A stretch of DNA of 64,000 nt from an uncultured Oscillospiraceae bacterium (GCA_944387015.1 CALXDH010000010.1:1-64000), one strand, 5' to 3'; counted from the first letter of the stretch, positions 34,508-43,766 are shown. Notes: generated from the sequence alone by a model not told the origin. Made by a program: numbers and translations.

Positions 34508-35068
34508 TTACTTCAGTTTCGTCCCATCGCGGAAGGCATTTCCCACCTTCTCGCCCAGTACGCGATACGTGTTGTGGATGGGATCAAACGTAATGGGCCG
34601 CAGTTTATCCGGATCGATCCGGCCATCCTCCCCCAGCACCGCCTCATCGGCGCTGACGTTGACGATCTCCCCCACCAGGCGGCAGCTCTCCGGATCGTAG
34701 CTCACCAGACGGCACTCCACTGCCATCGGCAGCTCATCGATGAGCGGTGCATCTACAAATTCCGATTTCGTGGTATGCCAGCCCGCCTTCTCCAGTTTGT
34801 TTGCCACGTTGCTGCCGGACTCGATGCCCACATAGTCGCAGGCCACCACCTGCTCCGCAGTTGCCATACTGACGGTAAACGCCTTCCGGAGGAGAATGTT
34901 TGCCGTGGTTTTGTGCTCGGCACTGATGCACATAGACAGTTCCTTGTCATCACTGATGCCGCCCCAGGCCGCATTCATAGCGTCAGGCGTACCGTCTTCA
35001 CCATAGGTTGCGAGAATCAGGACCGGCTGCGGATAGGTCCAGGGTTTGGCTCCAAAATTTTTGCGCAT
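34508..35068 (-). CDS. Flavin reductase family protein
   Basis: This 186-residue FMN-binding split-barrel protein begins MRKNFGAKPWTYPQPVLIL and contains the typical NAAWGG and DYVGIESG-NVANKLEKAG. Members bind FMN and reduce it or act as electron carriers. It is monocistronic by spacing, and no oxygenase partner is adjacent. The start follows AGGAGGTATTTT. Confidence 0.9.
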   Translation of the reverse strand: MRKNFGAKPWTYPQPVLILATYGEDGTPDAMNAAWGGISDDKELSMCISAEHKTTANILLRKAFTVSMATAEQVVACDYVGIESGSNVANKLEKAGWHTTKSEFVDAPLIDELPMAVECRLVSYDPESCRLVGEIVNVSADEAVLGEDGRIDPDKLRPITFDPIHNTYRVLGEKVGNAFRDGTKLK

Positions 35069-35184
35069 AGAAAATACCTCCTGATTGAAAGATCTTAGTG
35101 GATTTGTGCATAAAAGCCGCGAAATAGTACCGTCAGTTTCTCCGGTGCTTCCCGGCTGCGTTCGTGACGCGCGTTATGCACGAT

Positions 35185-36009
35185 TCAGCAGTTGCCCGTG
35201 TACACATACTGCAGCTGTTCCCGTGCCACATCGGCCAGGCGATAGACGGTCTCCACCGGAGTGGGCGGACGGTCTTTCATGCAGTGGCATGGGAAAAACC
35301 GGGAGATGTGCAGCGGGATGTCCGCTCTTACGGAGGCAAGCCAGCCCGACAGCGCCCGTATCTCGTCCTCACTGTCATTCTCCCCCGGTACGATCAATGT
35401 GGTGATCTCCACATGACAACTCTGCGCAGCCAGAGCAATGGAGCGCTTGACTGTTTCCAGGTCTCCGCCCAGAACTCGGTACCAATTTTCTGTAAAGCCC
35501 TTCAGGTCGATATTCACCGCGTCTATCAGCGGCAGCAATTCCCGCCAAGGTTCTTCCGAAATGGTGCCGTTGGTCACCAGCACATTGCACATTCCGGCTT
35601 GGCGCACCAGAGCCGCGCAATCCCGTACATATTCATAGCCCACCAGGGGCTCATTGTAGGTATACGCGACACCGATATTGCCCCGGCTGCACAGGCGGAG
35701 GGCCTCCTCCACCAGCATTTCCGGGGAACAATGCCGGGTACGGCTCTCCTCTCCCGCCGCAGCGATCCGGGCGTTTTGGCAGAAAGGGCAGCTCAGATTG
35801 CAGCCGAAGCTGCCAACTGACAGCACCTCACTTCCCGGACGGAACCGGCGCAGAGGTTTTTTCTCGATGGGATCCAAAGCCAATGCGGTCAGTTTGCCGC
35901 AATTGAGGCAGGTGATCCTCCCATCCCGGTTGGCCCGAGCCCGGCAAACGCCCGTCTGACCTTCCTCCAGCCGACAATGATGAAAGCAGAGATCACAGAA
36001 AATACTCAT
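35185..36009 (-). CDS. amrS: AmmeMemoRadiSam system radical SAM enzyme
   Basis: This 274-residue radical SAM protein has an N-terminal Cys-rich segment (CDLCFHHCRLEEGQTGVC), the [4Fe-4S] motif CNLSCPFCQN, and the typical C-terminal YVYTGNC. AmrS occurs with AmrA (AMMECR1-like) and AmrB (MEMO1-like). The shared reaction is unknown. Its start overlaps the AmrB-AmrA fusion by 4 bp (ATGA), so all three activities are made from one transcript. Confidence 0.95.
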   Translation of the reverse strand: MSIFCDLCFHHCRLEEGQTGVCRARANRDGRITCLNCGKLTALALDPIEKKPLRRFRPGSEVLSVGSFGCNLSCPFCQNARIAAAGEESRTRHCSPEMLVEEALRLCSRGNIGVAYTYNEPLVGYEYVRDCAALVRQAGMCNVLVTNGTISEEPWRELLPLIDAVNIDLKGFTENWYRVLGGDLETVKRSIALAAQSCHVEITTLIVPGENDSEDEIRALSGWLASVRADIPLHISRFFPCHCMKDRPPTPVETVYRLADVAREQLQYVYTGNC

Positions 36010-37394
36010 AGATGCCGCACCACCTTGAATCGCTGGAGGGTATAGGGGTCCGTTTCCCGGATACCGCCTTTTTTGCGGGCAATGTCGATCTGCTGCTCCA
36101 CTGTGTCCACTCCGTCCAAATCGGGCAGCAGCAGTCCGCGCCGGTTCCCATAACCCACGATGACGCCATACCGCTTCGGATCCAGCTGATCGGGCGAATC
36201 CACAGATTCCGCCCGGCCCAGCACATCCACACTGTATTCCAGCTCCTCCAGTTCGTCAGCCCGCACGGCCGGGAATCGCGGATCCCGGGTCCCGGCAGAC
36301 ACCGCATTCTGTACGATCTCCCAGGCAACACTTTTCGCAGTGGGGACGGTGGTGCCGATACAGCCCCGCAGCCTCCCGCCCGCATGCAGGGAAACAAAGG
36401 CCCCCGCCGCCTGTCCGGTCAATTCCTCCGGCAAATCATCCGGCAAGGATCCCAGCTGCTGACCGGTCCGCACATAAGTCTCCAGCGACAGCCGGGCCAG
36501 CCGCACCCAGGCATCCTCCCGGTCCCGGCGTTCCTTCAGACGGGCGCGCTGGGCCTGTTCACAGGCTTCGGCAAAGCAGCGCGTCTCGTTCCGGCCTGTC
36601 ACCCGGAACAGTGCCACCGCATAGCCCACACCAAAGGGCCCCTCATGGCTGAGCAGCCGCGCGGCTACGGTCAGTCCGTCCAGGGCACCTGCCATCATCT
36701 GGAAAGACCGCAGGCCGCACTCGGCCGCCCGCTCACAAAGGGAGGGATCCATCGTGAGAAACCGCAGAAAATCGCCGGACGCCATCGTCTCTGTCACAGC
36801 CTTCTCGAATACCGGTCCCTCCGGTGCGAAGCCATAGGGCCCATCGGATCTGAGCTTATGGGAAAGGTCGCCGCTGGCCACGAACACCGCCCGGCGGCCC
36901 AGAGCCCTCACCGCTTCGGCCACGCACCGGCCCAGCCGATAATGAGCCAATGCCGAAAATCCGGACAGGCCCATCCGTACGATGGGACACACTACCCCCG
37001 CCCTGCGCAGAAAAGAAAGGGGGATCAGGACACCGTGATCCAGCTGCGGGTCACGTTCTCCCAAGGTACCGGCTTCCAGGCCCGCAGCCTGTGCCCTGCG
37101 CACGATCTCATCCCGCAGCTGGGCATCATACTGTGCTTCTATGCGCACTTGGGGTGCTCCAAAGGCAGCCATGGAGCCCACTCCGCTGCTGCCGGGAGAG
37201 ATATGGAAATAGTCCCCATACAAAATGGTGTGCGGCGAGGACACGATCAGCACATCAGGATCCCACCGGGCCACCTCCGCCGCCGCAGCACCCATGGCAC
37301 GGGCGGTGGCTTCGATTTCAAGCTCTTTTCCCCTGCCTACTTCGCTCAGCAGCACCGGCGGGTGCGGGGTCAGGATCGCGCCAAGCATCGGCAT
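36006..37394 (-). CDS. amrA: AmrB-AmrA fusion (MEMO-like plus AMMECR1-like)
   Basis: In this 462-residue fusion, residues about 1-265 are a MEMO/extradiol-dioxygenase-like domain (LGAILTPHPPVLL, VSSPHT, LDHGVLIPL, VASGDLSHKL: His/Asp metal-type positions). Residues about 295-462 are an AMMECR1 domain (AGAFVSLHAGGRLRGCIGT, the hallmark LRGCIG). Human MEMO1 and AMMECR1 are separate proteins of poorly known chemistry. The covalent link and overlap with amrS suggest a complex of fixed stoichiometry. The start follows AAAGGAG. Confidence 0.94.
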   Translation of the reverse strand: MPMLGAILTPHPPVLLSEVGRGKELEIEATARAMGAAAAEVARWDPDVLIVSSPHTILYGDYFHISPGSSGVGSMAAFGAPQVRIEAQYDAQLRDEIVRRAQAAGLEAGTLGERDPQLDHGVLIPLSFLRRAGVVCPIVRMGLSGFSALAHYRLGRCVAEAVRALGRRAVFVASGDLSHKLRSDGPYGFAPEGPVFEKAVTETMASGDFLRFLTMDPSLCERAAECGLRSFQMMAGALDGLTVAARLLSHEGPFGVGYAVALFRVTGRNETRCFAEACEQAQRARLKERRDREDAWVRLARLSLETYVRTGQQLGSLPDDLPEELTGQAAGAFVSLHAGGRLRGCIGTTVPTAKSVAWEIVQNAVSAGTRDPRFPAVRADELEELEYSVDVLGRAESVDSPDQLDPKRYGVIVGYGNRRGLLLPDLDGVDTVEQQIDIARKKGGIRETDPYTLQRFKVVRHL

Positions 37395-37500
37395 ATCCGA
37401 ACTCTCCTTTCTCCTGTACAGCCATAAGGAACCACTTTCTTCCTTATGAATTGTACCCCATCCGCCGGCCCCTTACAAGGATGAAAGTTTCCGCAAATTC

Positions 37501-37535
37501 AAAAAGGCTTCTGCCGAGACAGCAGGAGCCTTTTT
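37501..37535 (-). terminator. Terminator of the five-gene redox operon
   Basis: AAAAAGGCT-CTGC and GCAG-AGCCTTTTT form a near-perfect stem with a T run on the - strand, 30 bp after the stop at 37569. Confidence 0.8.
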
Positions 37536-37568
37536 GATTGCAGATACGAGATACAAAGGGAAGATCTC

Positions 37569-38324
37569 TCAGCCCAGCTTGCTGTACTCCGCGTCGGAGA
37601 CAGCCTCCAGCCACTCGTTGGAACCGTTCTCCCCAGGCACTTCCAAAGCCAGATGGGAGAACCAGCTGTCCGCCGCGGCGCCGTGCCAGTGCTTCACTCC
37701 CGTGGGGATGTTGACCACATCTCCCGGGTGCAGCTCCCGAGCCTCCTGACCCCATTCCTGATACCAGCCCCGGCCGGCCACGCAGACGAGGATCTGTCCG
37801 CCGCCCTGATCGGCATGGTGAATATGCCAGTTGTTCCGGCAGCCCGGCTCAAACGTCACATTGTACACCCCCACCTGACTGGTGGAAAGGGGCTGCAGAT
37901 AGCTCTGTCCCACGAAATATTGGGCAAAGCCGTCGTTGGGAGCCCCGATGGGGAACACCATCTCTTTCTGGTGCTGGGCCTTGCCGCCATCACCGGCATC
38001 ATCGTCTGCCCAGACCTCCTTAGCCATGCGGAAAGCCGCCCAGGCCTTGGGCCATCCGGCGTAAAAGGCCGCGTGGGTCAAAATCTCCGCGATCTCCTGC
38101 CGGGTGATGCCGTTTTGCCTGGCGGTGGCCAGGTGGTACTGGAAGGAGCTGTCCACCAGCCCCTGGGACATCAGCGCCACCACCGTGACCAGAGATCGGT
38201 CCCGCAGGGAGAGCTTGTCCTCCCGGCTCCAGACCTCACCAAAGAGCACATCGTCATTGAGCTGGGCAAATTTGGGGGCAAATTCCCCCAAGGCATCTCT
38301 GCCCGCCGTCTGTTTCACTGCCAT
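37569..38324 (-). CDS. Carboxymuconolactone decarboxylase-like plus cupin fusion
   Basis: Residues about 20-105 of 251 form an AhpD/CMD-like helical domain (VTVVALMSQGLVDSSFQYHL-A, NGITRQEIAEILTHAAFYAGWPKAW). It lacks the CxxC pair of the AhpD peroxidase branch, so a CMD-like role is more likely. Residues about 130-240 form a cupin with metal-type histidines (NWHIHHADQGGGQ, GDVVNIPTGVKHWHGA). It is the last gene of a five-gene operon divergent from a LysR gene. Substrate unknown. Confidence 0.9.
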   Translation of the reverse strand: MAVKQTAGRDALGEFAPKFAQLNDDVLFGEVWSREDKLSLRDRSLVTVVALMSQGLVDSSFQYHLATARQNGITRQEIAEILTHAAFYAGWPKAWAAFRMAKEVWADDDAGDGGKAQHQKEMVFPIGAPNDGFAQYFVGQSYLQPLSTSQVGVYNVTFEPGCRNNWHIHHADQGGGQILVCVAGRGWYQEWGQEARELHPGDVVNIPTGVKHWHGAAADSWFSHLALEVPGENGSNEWLEAVSDAEYSKLG

Positions 38325-38338
38325 ACTGAAAACGCCTC

Positions 38339-38845
38339 CTATTCAAGCGAAAAGGTAACGGAAACTGTGCCCTCCCCCAGCACTTCCTGTAACCCGGAGG
38401 GATCGTCGATCCTGGCAAGCCTGGTAAAACTCCAGGAATTGGTTCCGTAATAGATGGTAATTTGATTTCCCTGATAGAGGATCACGTCACCGGGTTCCGT
38501 GGTGATCCGGGTATCGTTCCGGGTCAGCGTGGTACCCAGCGGGCCCACTTTCTCAAAACCGCCGTAGTCCTCCATCTCGATGGTCAACGGCCCCTGAGAG
38601 AGTAGTTCCCGGAATTCCTCGGCGGAGCTGTTGTCTGCAAAGGTAGCCAGCAGTTCCTGATCTCCAACGGTGATTTTCAATGCAGATCCCTCCTGATCGG
38701 ATTCTGTGCTCTCGGTTGCCTGAGATTCCGCAGTCTCCGTTTCTGCGGTCCCGGTCTGGGCCGCGCCGGGATCCGCCGGAGCCCCGGTTCCTCCACAGGC
38801 GGAGAGGCTGAACACTGCAAAGAGCATGCAGAGTAATTTTACCAT
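38339..38845 (-). CDS. Lipoprotein with cyclophilin-like domain
   Basis: A 168-residue lipoprotein with a short signal (LLCMLFAVFSLSAC, lipobox Cys at about 17), a Thr/Glu-rich linker, and a domain (about 55-168) matching the cyclophilin-like fold family: MEDYGGFEKVGPLGTTL, GDVILYQGNQITIYYGTNSWSFTRLARI. It appears to lie outside the membrane, yet its operon neighbours are cytosolic redox and hydrolase proteins. The gap to the next gene is 14 bp. Function unknown. Confidence 0.88.
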   Translation of the reverse strand: MVKLLCMLFAVFSLSACGGTGAPADPGAAQTGTAETETAESQATESTESDQEGSALKITVGDQELLATFADNSSAEEFRELLSQGPLTIEMEDYGGFEKVGPLGTTLTRNDTRITTEPGDVILYQGNQITIYYGTNSWSFTRLARIDDPSGLQEVLGEGTVSVTFSLE

Positions 38846-38863
38846 AAGCCCCTCCTTTATCCT

Positions 38864-39844
38864 TTACTGTAAATACGCCCGGAAGAACTCCTCAATTTTG
38901 TCAAAAGGAATGATGTCCTTCCGGTCATAAAGGTCGGTATGGACTACTCCGGGGATGATGAGCAGCTCCTTGTTATCGGACCAGGGATTATCCTTCACCA
39001 TATCGGCAAAGGCATCCCGGCTGAAATAGCAGGAGTGAGCCTTCTCCCCGTGGATCACCAGCACCGCGCTGCGGATCTCGTTGCTGTAGCGCAGGATGGG
39101 CATATTGAGGAAGGACAGGGACGACGTCACGTTCCACCCCTGGTTGGAGTTGAGAGAGCGCTCAGTATATCCCCGCTCCGTCTTATAGTAGTCATAGTAG
39201 TCCTTCACAAAGAACGGTGCGTCCTCCGGCAGCGGGTCCACCACGCCGCCTGCCCGGGCGTAGGTCCCGTTTTTGCAGTCCTCCGTCCGCTGGGCATTGA
39301 GGGCTTTCTTCGTCTCATAGCGGGCGTCGGCGCTGTCGGCGGCATCAAAGTACCCCTTGGCATTCACACGGGTCATGTCGTACATGGTAGCGGTGACGGT
39401 GGCCTTGATGCGGGTGTCCATGGCAGCAGCATTGAGGGCCATGCCGCCCCAGCCGCAGATCCCCAGGATCCCCACCTTCTCCCCATCCACAAAATCCCGG
39501 GTGATGAGGAAGTCCACCGCGGCGGAGAAGTCCTCGGTATTGATGTCGGGAGAGGCCACGTTCCGCACCTCACCGCCGCTCTCTCCGGTGAAGGAGGGAT
39601 CGAACGCCAGGGCGGCAAAGCCCCGGGACGCCAGCTCCTCAGCATACAGTCCGGAGCACTGCTCCTTCACTGCGCCAAAGGGTCCGGACACGGCCACGGC
39701 AGCCAGCTTTCCGTCTGCCTGTGCGGGCAGGTACAGATCCCCGCAGAGTTCAATGCCGTAGCGATTGCGAAAGTGCACCTTCTCCCGCTTGACCGTGTCC
39801 CGCAGTGGGAACGAGTATCCGTTATATTTGGAATGCATATTCAT
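38864..39844 (-). CDS. Alpha/beta hydrolase with Cys nucleophile motif (YcjY-like)
   Basis: This 326-residue hydrolase has GxCxG (GICGWGG) in place of the usual GxSxG elbow and an oxyanion-type region AVSGPFGAVKEQ. A late His lies in PGVVHTDLYD and an Asp in FDPSFTGES. A Cys nucleophile is also known from dienelactone hydrolases. It lies in the middle of the LysR-divergent operon, with gaps of 18 and 15 bp to its neighbours. The substrate is unknown; small esters or lactones are plausible. Confidence 0.88.
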   Translation of the reverse strand: MNMHSKYNGYSFPLRDTVKREKVHFRNRYGIELCGDLYLPAQADGKLAAVAVSGPFGAVKEQCSGLYAEELASRGFAALAFDPSFTGESGGEVRNVASPDINTEDFSAAVDFLITRDFVDGEKVGILGICGWGGMALNAAAMDTRIKATVTATMYDMTRVNAKGYFDAADSADARYETKKALNAQRTEDCKNGTYARAGGVVDPLPEDAPFFVKDYYDYYKTERGYTERSLNSNQGWNVTSSLSFLNMPILRYSNEIRSAVLVIHGEKAHSCYFSRDAFADMVKDNPWSDNKELLIIPGVVHTDLYDRKDIIPFDKIEEFFRAYLQ

Positions 39845-39859
39845 TCTCCTCCTGAACCA

Positions 39860-40399
39860 TCAGACATTTTTACCCATCTCATAGGCCTGTTTCAGCGCGG
39901 GATGACCCTGGATCTCTCCCACAGCCGTCACACCGCCGGCAAAAACCGTTCCCGCCAGACGGGCCTTTTCAAAGCAGTCGATCCACCCCTGCAAACCGGT
40001 GACAGCACCGTCGGGGGTGTGGCTGTCTTCCTCCGCCGCGGCGGAGAGCAGATAAATATCCCGGAATGCGTAATCGGCGGAAAACAGCGGATTGGACCGG
40101 TCCAGCATGGTTTTCATCTGGCCGCACATTCCGTAGTAATAGATGGGCGTTGTAAATACGATGACATCCGCCGTCAGCATTTTCTGGGCAATGGCATCCG
40201 CATCGTCGCGGATGACACAGCGCCGGGTACTCTGACAGACAAGGCACCCTTTGCAGAACCCGATCACCTTGTCGTACAGCGTGACCTTCTCCACACTGTT
40301 GCCGCCCTCCTGGGCGCCGCGGACAAATTCATCCGCCAGGACGTCGGAGTTGCCGCCCTTCCGGGGGCTGGTGGATATGACCAAAACCTTCTTGCTCAT
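39860..40399 (-). CDS. Flavodoxin-fold NADPH-dependent FMN reductase, ISF-like
   Basis: This 179-residue flavodoxin-like protein begins KKVLVISTSPRKGGNSD, the FMN phosphate loop of this family, followed by FCKGCLVCQSTRRC, a Cys cluster like that in iron-sulphur flavoproteins. PIYYYGMCGQMKTMLDR completes the fold. It may carry electrons for quinone, nitro or halogenated substrates. Its start overlaps the upstream acetyltransferase by 4 bp. Confidence 0.9.
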   Translation of the reverse strand: MSKKVLVISTSPRKGGNSDVLADEFVRGAQEGGNSVEKVTLYDKVIGFCKGCLVCQSTRRCVIRDDADAIAQKMLTADVIVFTTPIYYYGMCGQMKTMLDRSNPLFSADYAFRDIYLLSAAAEEDSHTPDGAVTGLQGWIDCFEKARLAGTVFAGGVTAVGEIQGHPALKQAYEMGKNV

Positions 40400-40977
40400 T
40401 GCAGTTCCTCCTTACTCAAGTGCCGCATGATGCGTGCGGGCACGCCGCCCACGATGGTGTTCTCCGGAACGTCCCGGGTCACCACAGCTCCGGCTGCCAC
40501 AATGGCGCCGTCCCCAATGGTCACGCCGGGCAAAATGGTGGCATTGGAACCGATCCAGACGTTCTTTCCGATATGGATGGGCGCGGGGATCATGGTGCCG
40601 CGGTCATGGGGTGACATAGCGTGATTCAGCGTGGCCAGCACCACGTTATGGCCGATGAGGGCACCGTCTCCGATGAAAATGCCCCCCTGATCCTGAAATT
40701 TGCAGCCCATGTTGATGAAGACATGCTTCCCGATATGGATGTTCTTTCCGCAGTCGGTATAAAAGGGCGGGAACATCGCAAAGCTCTCGTCCACTGGTTG
40801 GCCGATCAGCCAGGAGAACAGGGCCCGCAGCTGCTGTGGCTCATGGTAGCTGCCGTTGATCTCCGCCGTGATCTTCAGCGCCTCCTGGCTGACGCCGTGC
40901 ATGAACAGGTGGGCTTCACTGCCGCCCTTTACCGGTTTTCCGCTGTTCAGGTGTTCCAAAAATTGCTCTAAGTTCAT
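40396..40977 (-). CDS. Hexapeptide sugar O-acetyltransferase
   Basis: The 193-residue product has a beta-helix with ATLNHAMSPHDRG (catalytic His), WIGSNATILPGVTIGDGAIVAAG and VGGVPARIMR. I chose the ATG at 40977 (MNLEQFLEHL), six bases after AGGAG; the ATG at 40998 lacks a ribosome site. It is first in the five-gene operon, divergent from a LysR gene. Acetylation may mark a product of the other enzymes. Confidence 0.9.
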   Translation of the reverse strand: MNLEQFLEHLNSGKPVKGGSEAHLFMHGVSQEALKITAEINGSYHEPQQLRALFSWLIGQPVDESFAMFPPFYTDCGKNIHIGKHVFINMGCKFQDQGGIFIGDGALIGHNVVLATLNHAMSPHDRGTMIPAPIHIGKNVWIGSNATILPGVTIGDGAIVAAGAVVTRDVPENTIVGGVPARIMRHLSKEELQ

Positions 40978-41119
40978 GTAACGCTCCTGTTTCTTCATTT
41001 TGACAGTCCCATTTTACCATCCACCGCTTTCAATAACAAATACCTATAAAGAATAGTTCATTATGCTTGAAAACTATGGATACTTTGAGATATAATGCAG
41101 CCATCAGGAGGTGTCCTCT

Positions 41120-42016
41120 ATGGAATTGAGAGTACTGCAATACTTCCTGGCTGTGGCCAGAGAGCAGAACATCTCGGCGGCGGCCCAGTCCCTGCACCTG
41201 ACGCAGCCCACCCTCTCCCGCCAACTGAAGGAGCTGGAAGAGGAACTGGGCAAACAGCTGATGATCCGGGGCAACCGGAAGATCACCCTGACGGAGGACG
41301 GCATGCTGCTGCGCAAGCGGGCGGAGGAGATATTGGATCTGGTGGGCCGGACGGAAAAGGAGATCGCCCAGTCTGACGAAACCATCAGCGGGGATATTTA
41401 TATCGGCACCGGCGAAACCGACGGGGTACGGCAGATCGCAAGAACAGCCCACCAGCTCCAGCAGCGCTATCCGGGCATTCTCTTTCACATCGTCAGCGGA
41501 GACGCCGTGGACGTGTGTGAGCGGCTGGACAAGGGGCTGCTGGATTTTGGGATCCTTCTGGGTGATATTGATAAAACAAAATACCACTACGCAGAACTGC
41601 CCATGAAAGACACCTGGGGCGTTTTGATGCGGCGCAGCAGTCCTCTGGCGGCAAAGGAGGCAGTCTCCCCCCGGGATCTGTGGGACAAGCCGCTGATCCT
41701 CTCCCGGCAGATGGACAACAAAAGCGGACTGTACCGCTGGCTGGGAAAGGACCCTACGGAACTGCACACAGTGGCCACCTACAATCTGATTTACAACGCC
41801 TCCCTCATGGTGGACGAGGGAATGGGCTATGCCTTCACCCTGGATAAGCTGGTGAACACAACAGGCAGCGGCTTGTGCTTCCGCCCCCTGCACCCCAAAC
41901 TGGAGCTGGGCATGTATCTGGTGTGGAAAAAATCCCAGATCTTTTCCAGAGCTATGGAGCTGTTTCTGGAACAGCTCCGCGAAAATCTGACTGCCTTTTG
42001 TGCGGAGGCGGAATGA
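41120..42016 (+). CDS. LysR family regulator divergent from the redox operon
   Basis: This 298-residue regulator has a HTH at about 5-60 (ISAAAQSLHLTQPTLSRQLKELEEELG) and an effector domain with the typical GxxxG-rich start. ATG 41120 follows AGGAGGTG. The 142-bp intergenic region has ATATAATG just upstream and carries the promoters of both directions, the classical LysR layout, so it probably activates the operon at 37569-40977. Confidence 0.92.
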   Translation: MELRVLQYFLAVAREQNISAAAQSLHLTQPTLSRQLKELEEELGKQLMIRGNRKITLTEDGMLLRKRAEEILDLVGRTEKEIAQSDETISGDIYIGTGETDGVRQIARTAHQLQQRYPGILFHIVSGDAVDVCERLDKGLLDFGILLGDIDKTKYHYAELPMKDTWGVLMRRSSPLAAKEAVSPRDLWDKPLILSRQMDNKSGLYRWLGKDPTELHTVATYNLIYNASLMVDEGMGYAFTLDKLVNTTGSGLCFRPLHPKLELGMYLVWKKSQIFSRAMELFLEQLRENLTAFCAEAE

Positions 42017-42044
42017 CACGGCAGCATCTGAAAGGAGCATGAAA

Positions 42045-42866
42045 ATGGAGGTCCGTATTTCAGACTTGTTCGACCTGCAGAAAATCACCGACAGCGGCCA
42101 GTGCTTTCGGGTCGCTCCCCTGCCGGGAGGTACTTATCGATTCATCACCGGCGGAAAGGTGCTGTACATCCGAAAAGCGGCGGAGGAAACCTATGAGGTC
42201 AGCTGTGATCAGGACACCTGGGAACGTATCTGGAGTCCCTATTTCGATCTGGCCCGGAATTATCAGGACATCCGCAAGGCCATTCCGGCGGAGGATCCCT
42301 TCCTGGCTCTGGCCGCACAGACCGGCGCAGGCATCCGAATTCTGCGGCAGGACCCCTGGGAGATGCTGGTCACTTTCATCATTTCCCAGCGCAAAAGCAT
42401 CCCGGCCATCCGTTCCGTAGTGGAACTGCTCAGTGAGCGGTATGGCTCAAAAATCTGGACCCCCGCTGAAACGCTTTACACATTTCCCACAGCCTCACAG
42501 TTGAAGGATGTACACCTGGAAGACTATATCGCCTGCAAAGCGGGATACCGGGCCCCCTATCTCTGTGACGCGGTGCGCCAGGTCCTCTCAGGCAGTTTGG
42601 ACCTGGAAGGGATCGCGGCGCTTTCTGATGAGGCTCTGATCACTGCCCTGGAAGGAGTAAAAGGCGTAGGGGTAAAAGTCGCCAACTGCGTGGCACTGTT
42701 CGCCTATGGCCGGACCGCCTGTGCCCCGGTGGACACTTGGATCAAGAAAATCATCCGGCAGGAGTATCAGGGACAGAATCCCTTTGACCGATACGGTGAT
42801 TCCGCCGGGATCATGCAGCAGTATTTTTTCTACTACGCCCAGAATCACAAAGCGGAGACGGCTTGA
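42045..42866 (+). CDS. 8-oxoguanine DNA glycosylase (OGG1 type)
   Basis: This base-excision enzyme removes 8-oxoguanine from DNA. The 273-residue protein has an N-terminal OGG_N domain (about 1-90), then the HhH-GPD motif: catalytic Lys211 in GVKGVGVKVANC and Asp230 in CAPVDTW, 19 apart as in human K249/D268. ATG 42045 is seven bases after AAAGGAG; it begins 28 bp past the LysR stop. The neighbouring redox genes make a link to oxidative stress plausible. Confidence 0.93.
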   Translation: MEVRISDLFDLQKITDSGQCFRVAPLPGGTYRFITGGKVLYIRKAAEETYEVSCDQDTWERIWSPYFDLARNYQDIRKAIPAEDPFLALAAQTGAGIRILRQDPWEMLVTFIISQRKSIPAIRSVVELLSERYGSKIWTPAETLYTFPTASQLKDVHLEDYIACKAGYRAPYLCDAVRQVLSGSLDLEGIAALSDEALITALEGVKGVGVKVANCVALFAYGRTACAPVDTWIKKIIRQEYQGQNPFDRYGDSAGIMQQYFFYYAQNHKAETA

Positions 42867-42882
42867 TGCCGTCTCCGCTTTG
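42848..42882. terminator. Terminator overlapping the OGG stop
   Basis: CAAAGCGGAGACGGC and its exact complement form a 15-bp stem around TTGAT, with the stop codon in the loop. A TTTG stretch follows. It also faces the convergent EFR1 gene. Confidence 0.75.
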
Positions 42883-42936
42883 TTTGAGGAAAAAGGCCGG
42901 GGTCCGCACATGGTCTCCGGCCTTTCTGATTTTCTT

Positions 42937-43698
42937 TCAAATGTACAGCTCTCCTGTTTTCCGGTCCGAGCAAACCTTTTTCAGCGCCATTTCTGCCGCT
43001 GTCAGCATCACAGAACTGACTTTCCGGGCGGACTTGGAACAGATGGACACACACCGCATACAGGAAATGCACTTGTCCTTATCGGTATGTCCGGGATCCT
43101 GGACATCAATGGCTGCCACCGGGCACTTCTGCGCGCAAAGGCCGCAGCCGCTGCACTCTTTCGTAGGCTTCGGTACCATGCCGGAGCCGCCGGCTTTCTT
43201 ATAAGGACGATTGCCGGGAATCTCCGGTTGCGTGTCATCCCCGGCGGACAGCTTCTCCCCGATCTTGCCGGCAAAGGCCTGAAGCTGCTTTGCGTCCTCG
43301 GCGTCAGGACGCCCCGCAGCGTAGCGACGGACAATGGAATGCTCTGCAATGGCCGCCACTGCGGCAATGATCCGGAATCCCGCCTGTTTGGCGGCATCCT
43401 CCAATTCCACCAGAGTATCCTCATAAGCCCGGTTGCCGTATACGCATACCAGCACCGCCCGGGCGCTGCTGCCTTTCATGGTCTCCAGCCGCTGCACAGC
43501 CGCCGCAGGCACCCGGCCGCCGTAAGATGGCACAGCGATCACGGCCACATCCTCCGGAGTAAAGGCCACGGCGGAAAAATCGGCTGCGCGGTCCGTCAGG
43601 TCCACCGCGATACGCTCTCCGCCCAACGCCTCTGTCAGCAGATCGGCAGCCTTCTGGGTTCCGCCCGTGGGACTGAAGGTAATCTCATAGAGTTTCAT
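42937..43698 (-). CDS. EFR1-type flavodoxin-ferredoxin fusion
   Basis: This 253-residue electron carrier has an N-terminal flavodoxin-like domain (FSPTGGTQKAAD, AVPSYGGRVPAAA) and a C-terminal 2[4Fe-4S] ferredoxin (CSGCGLCAQKCP, then CISCMRCVSICSKSARK). Such proteins couple FMN and iron-sulphur clusters in anaerobes. ATG 43698 follows AAGGGGGA. It is separated by about 70 bp from the next upstream gene. Confidence 0.93.
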   Translation of the reverse strand: MKLYEITFSPTGGTQKAADLLTEALGGERIAVDLTDRAADFSAVAFTPEDVAVIAVPSYGGRVPAAAVQRLETMKGSSARAVLVCVYGNRAYEDTLVELEDAAKQAGFRIIAAVAAIAEHSIVRRYAAGRPDAEDAKQLQAFAGKIGEKLSAGDDTQPEIPGNRPYKKAGGSGMVPKPTKECSGCGLCAQKCPVAAIDVQDPGHTDKDKCISCMRCVSICSKSARKVSSVMLTAAEMALKKVCSDRKTGELYI

Positions 43699-43766
43699 GG
43701 ATGTGTTCCCCCTTATAAAATTTTCAATTCCCGGAGTTTTAAGCACCTGAGTGCAGTCCTCCCCCA

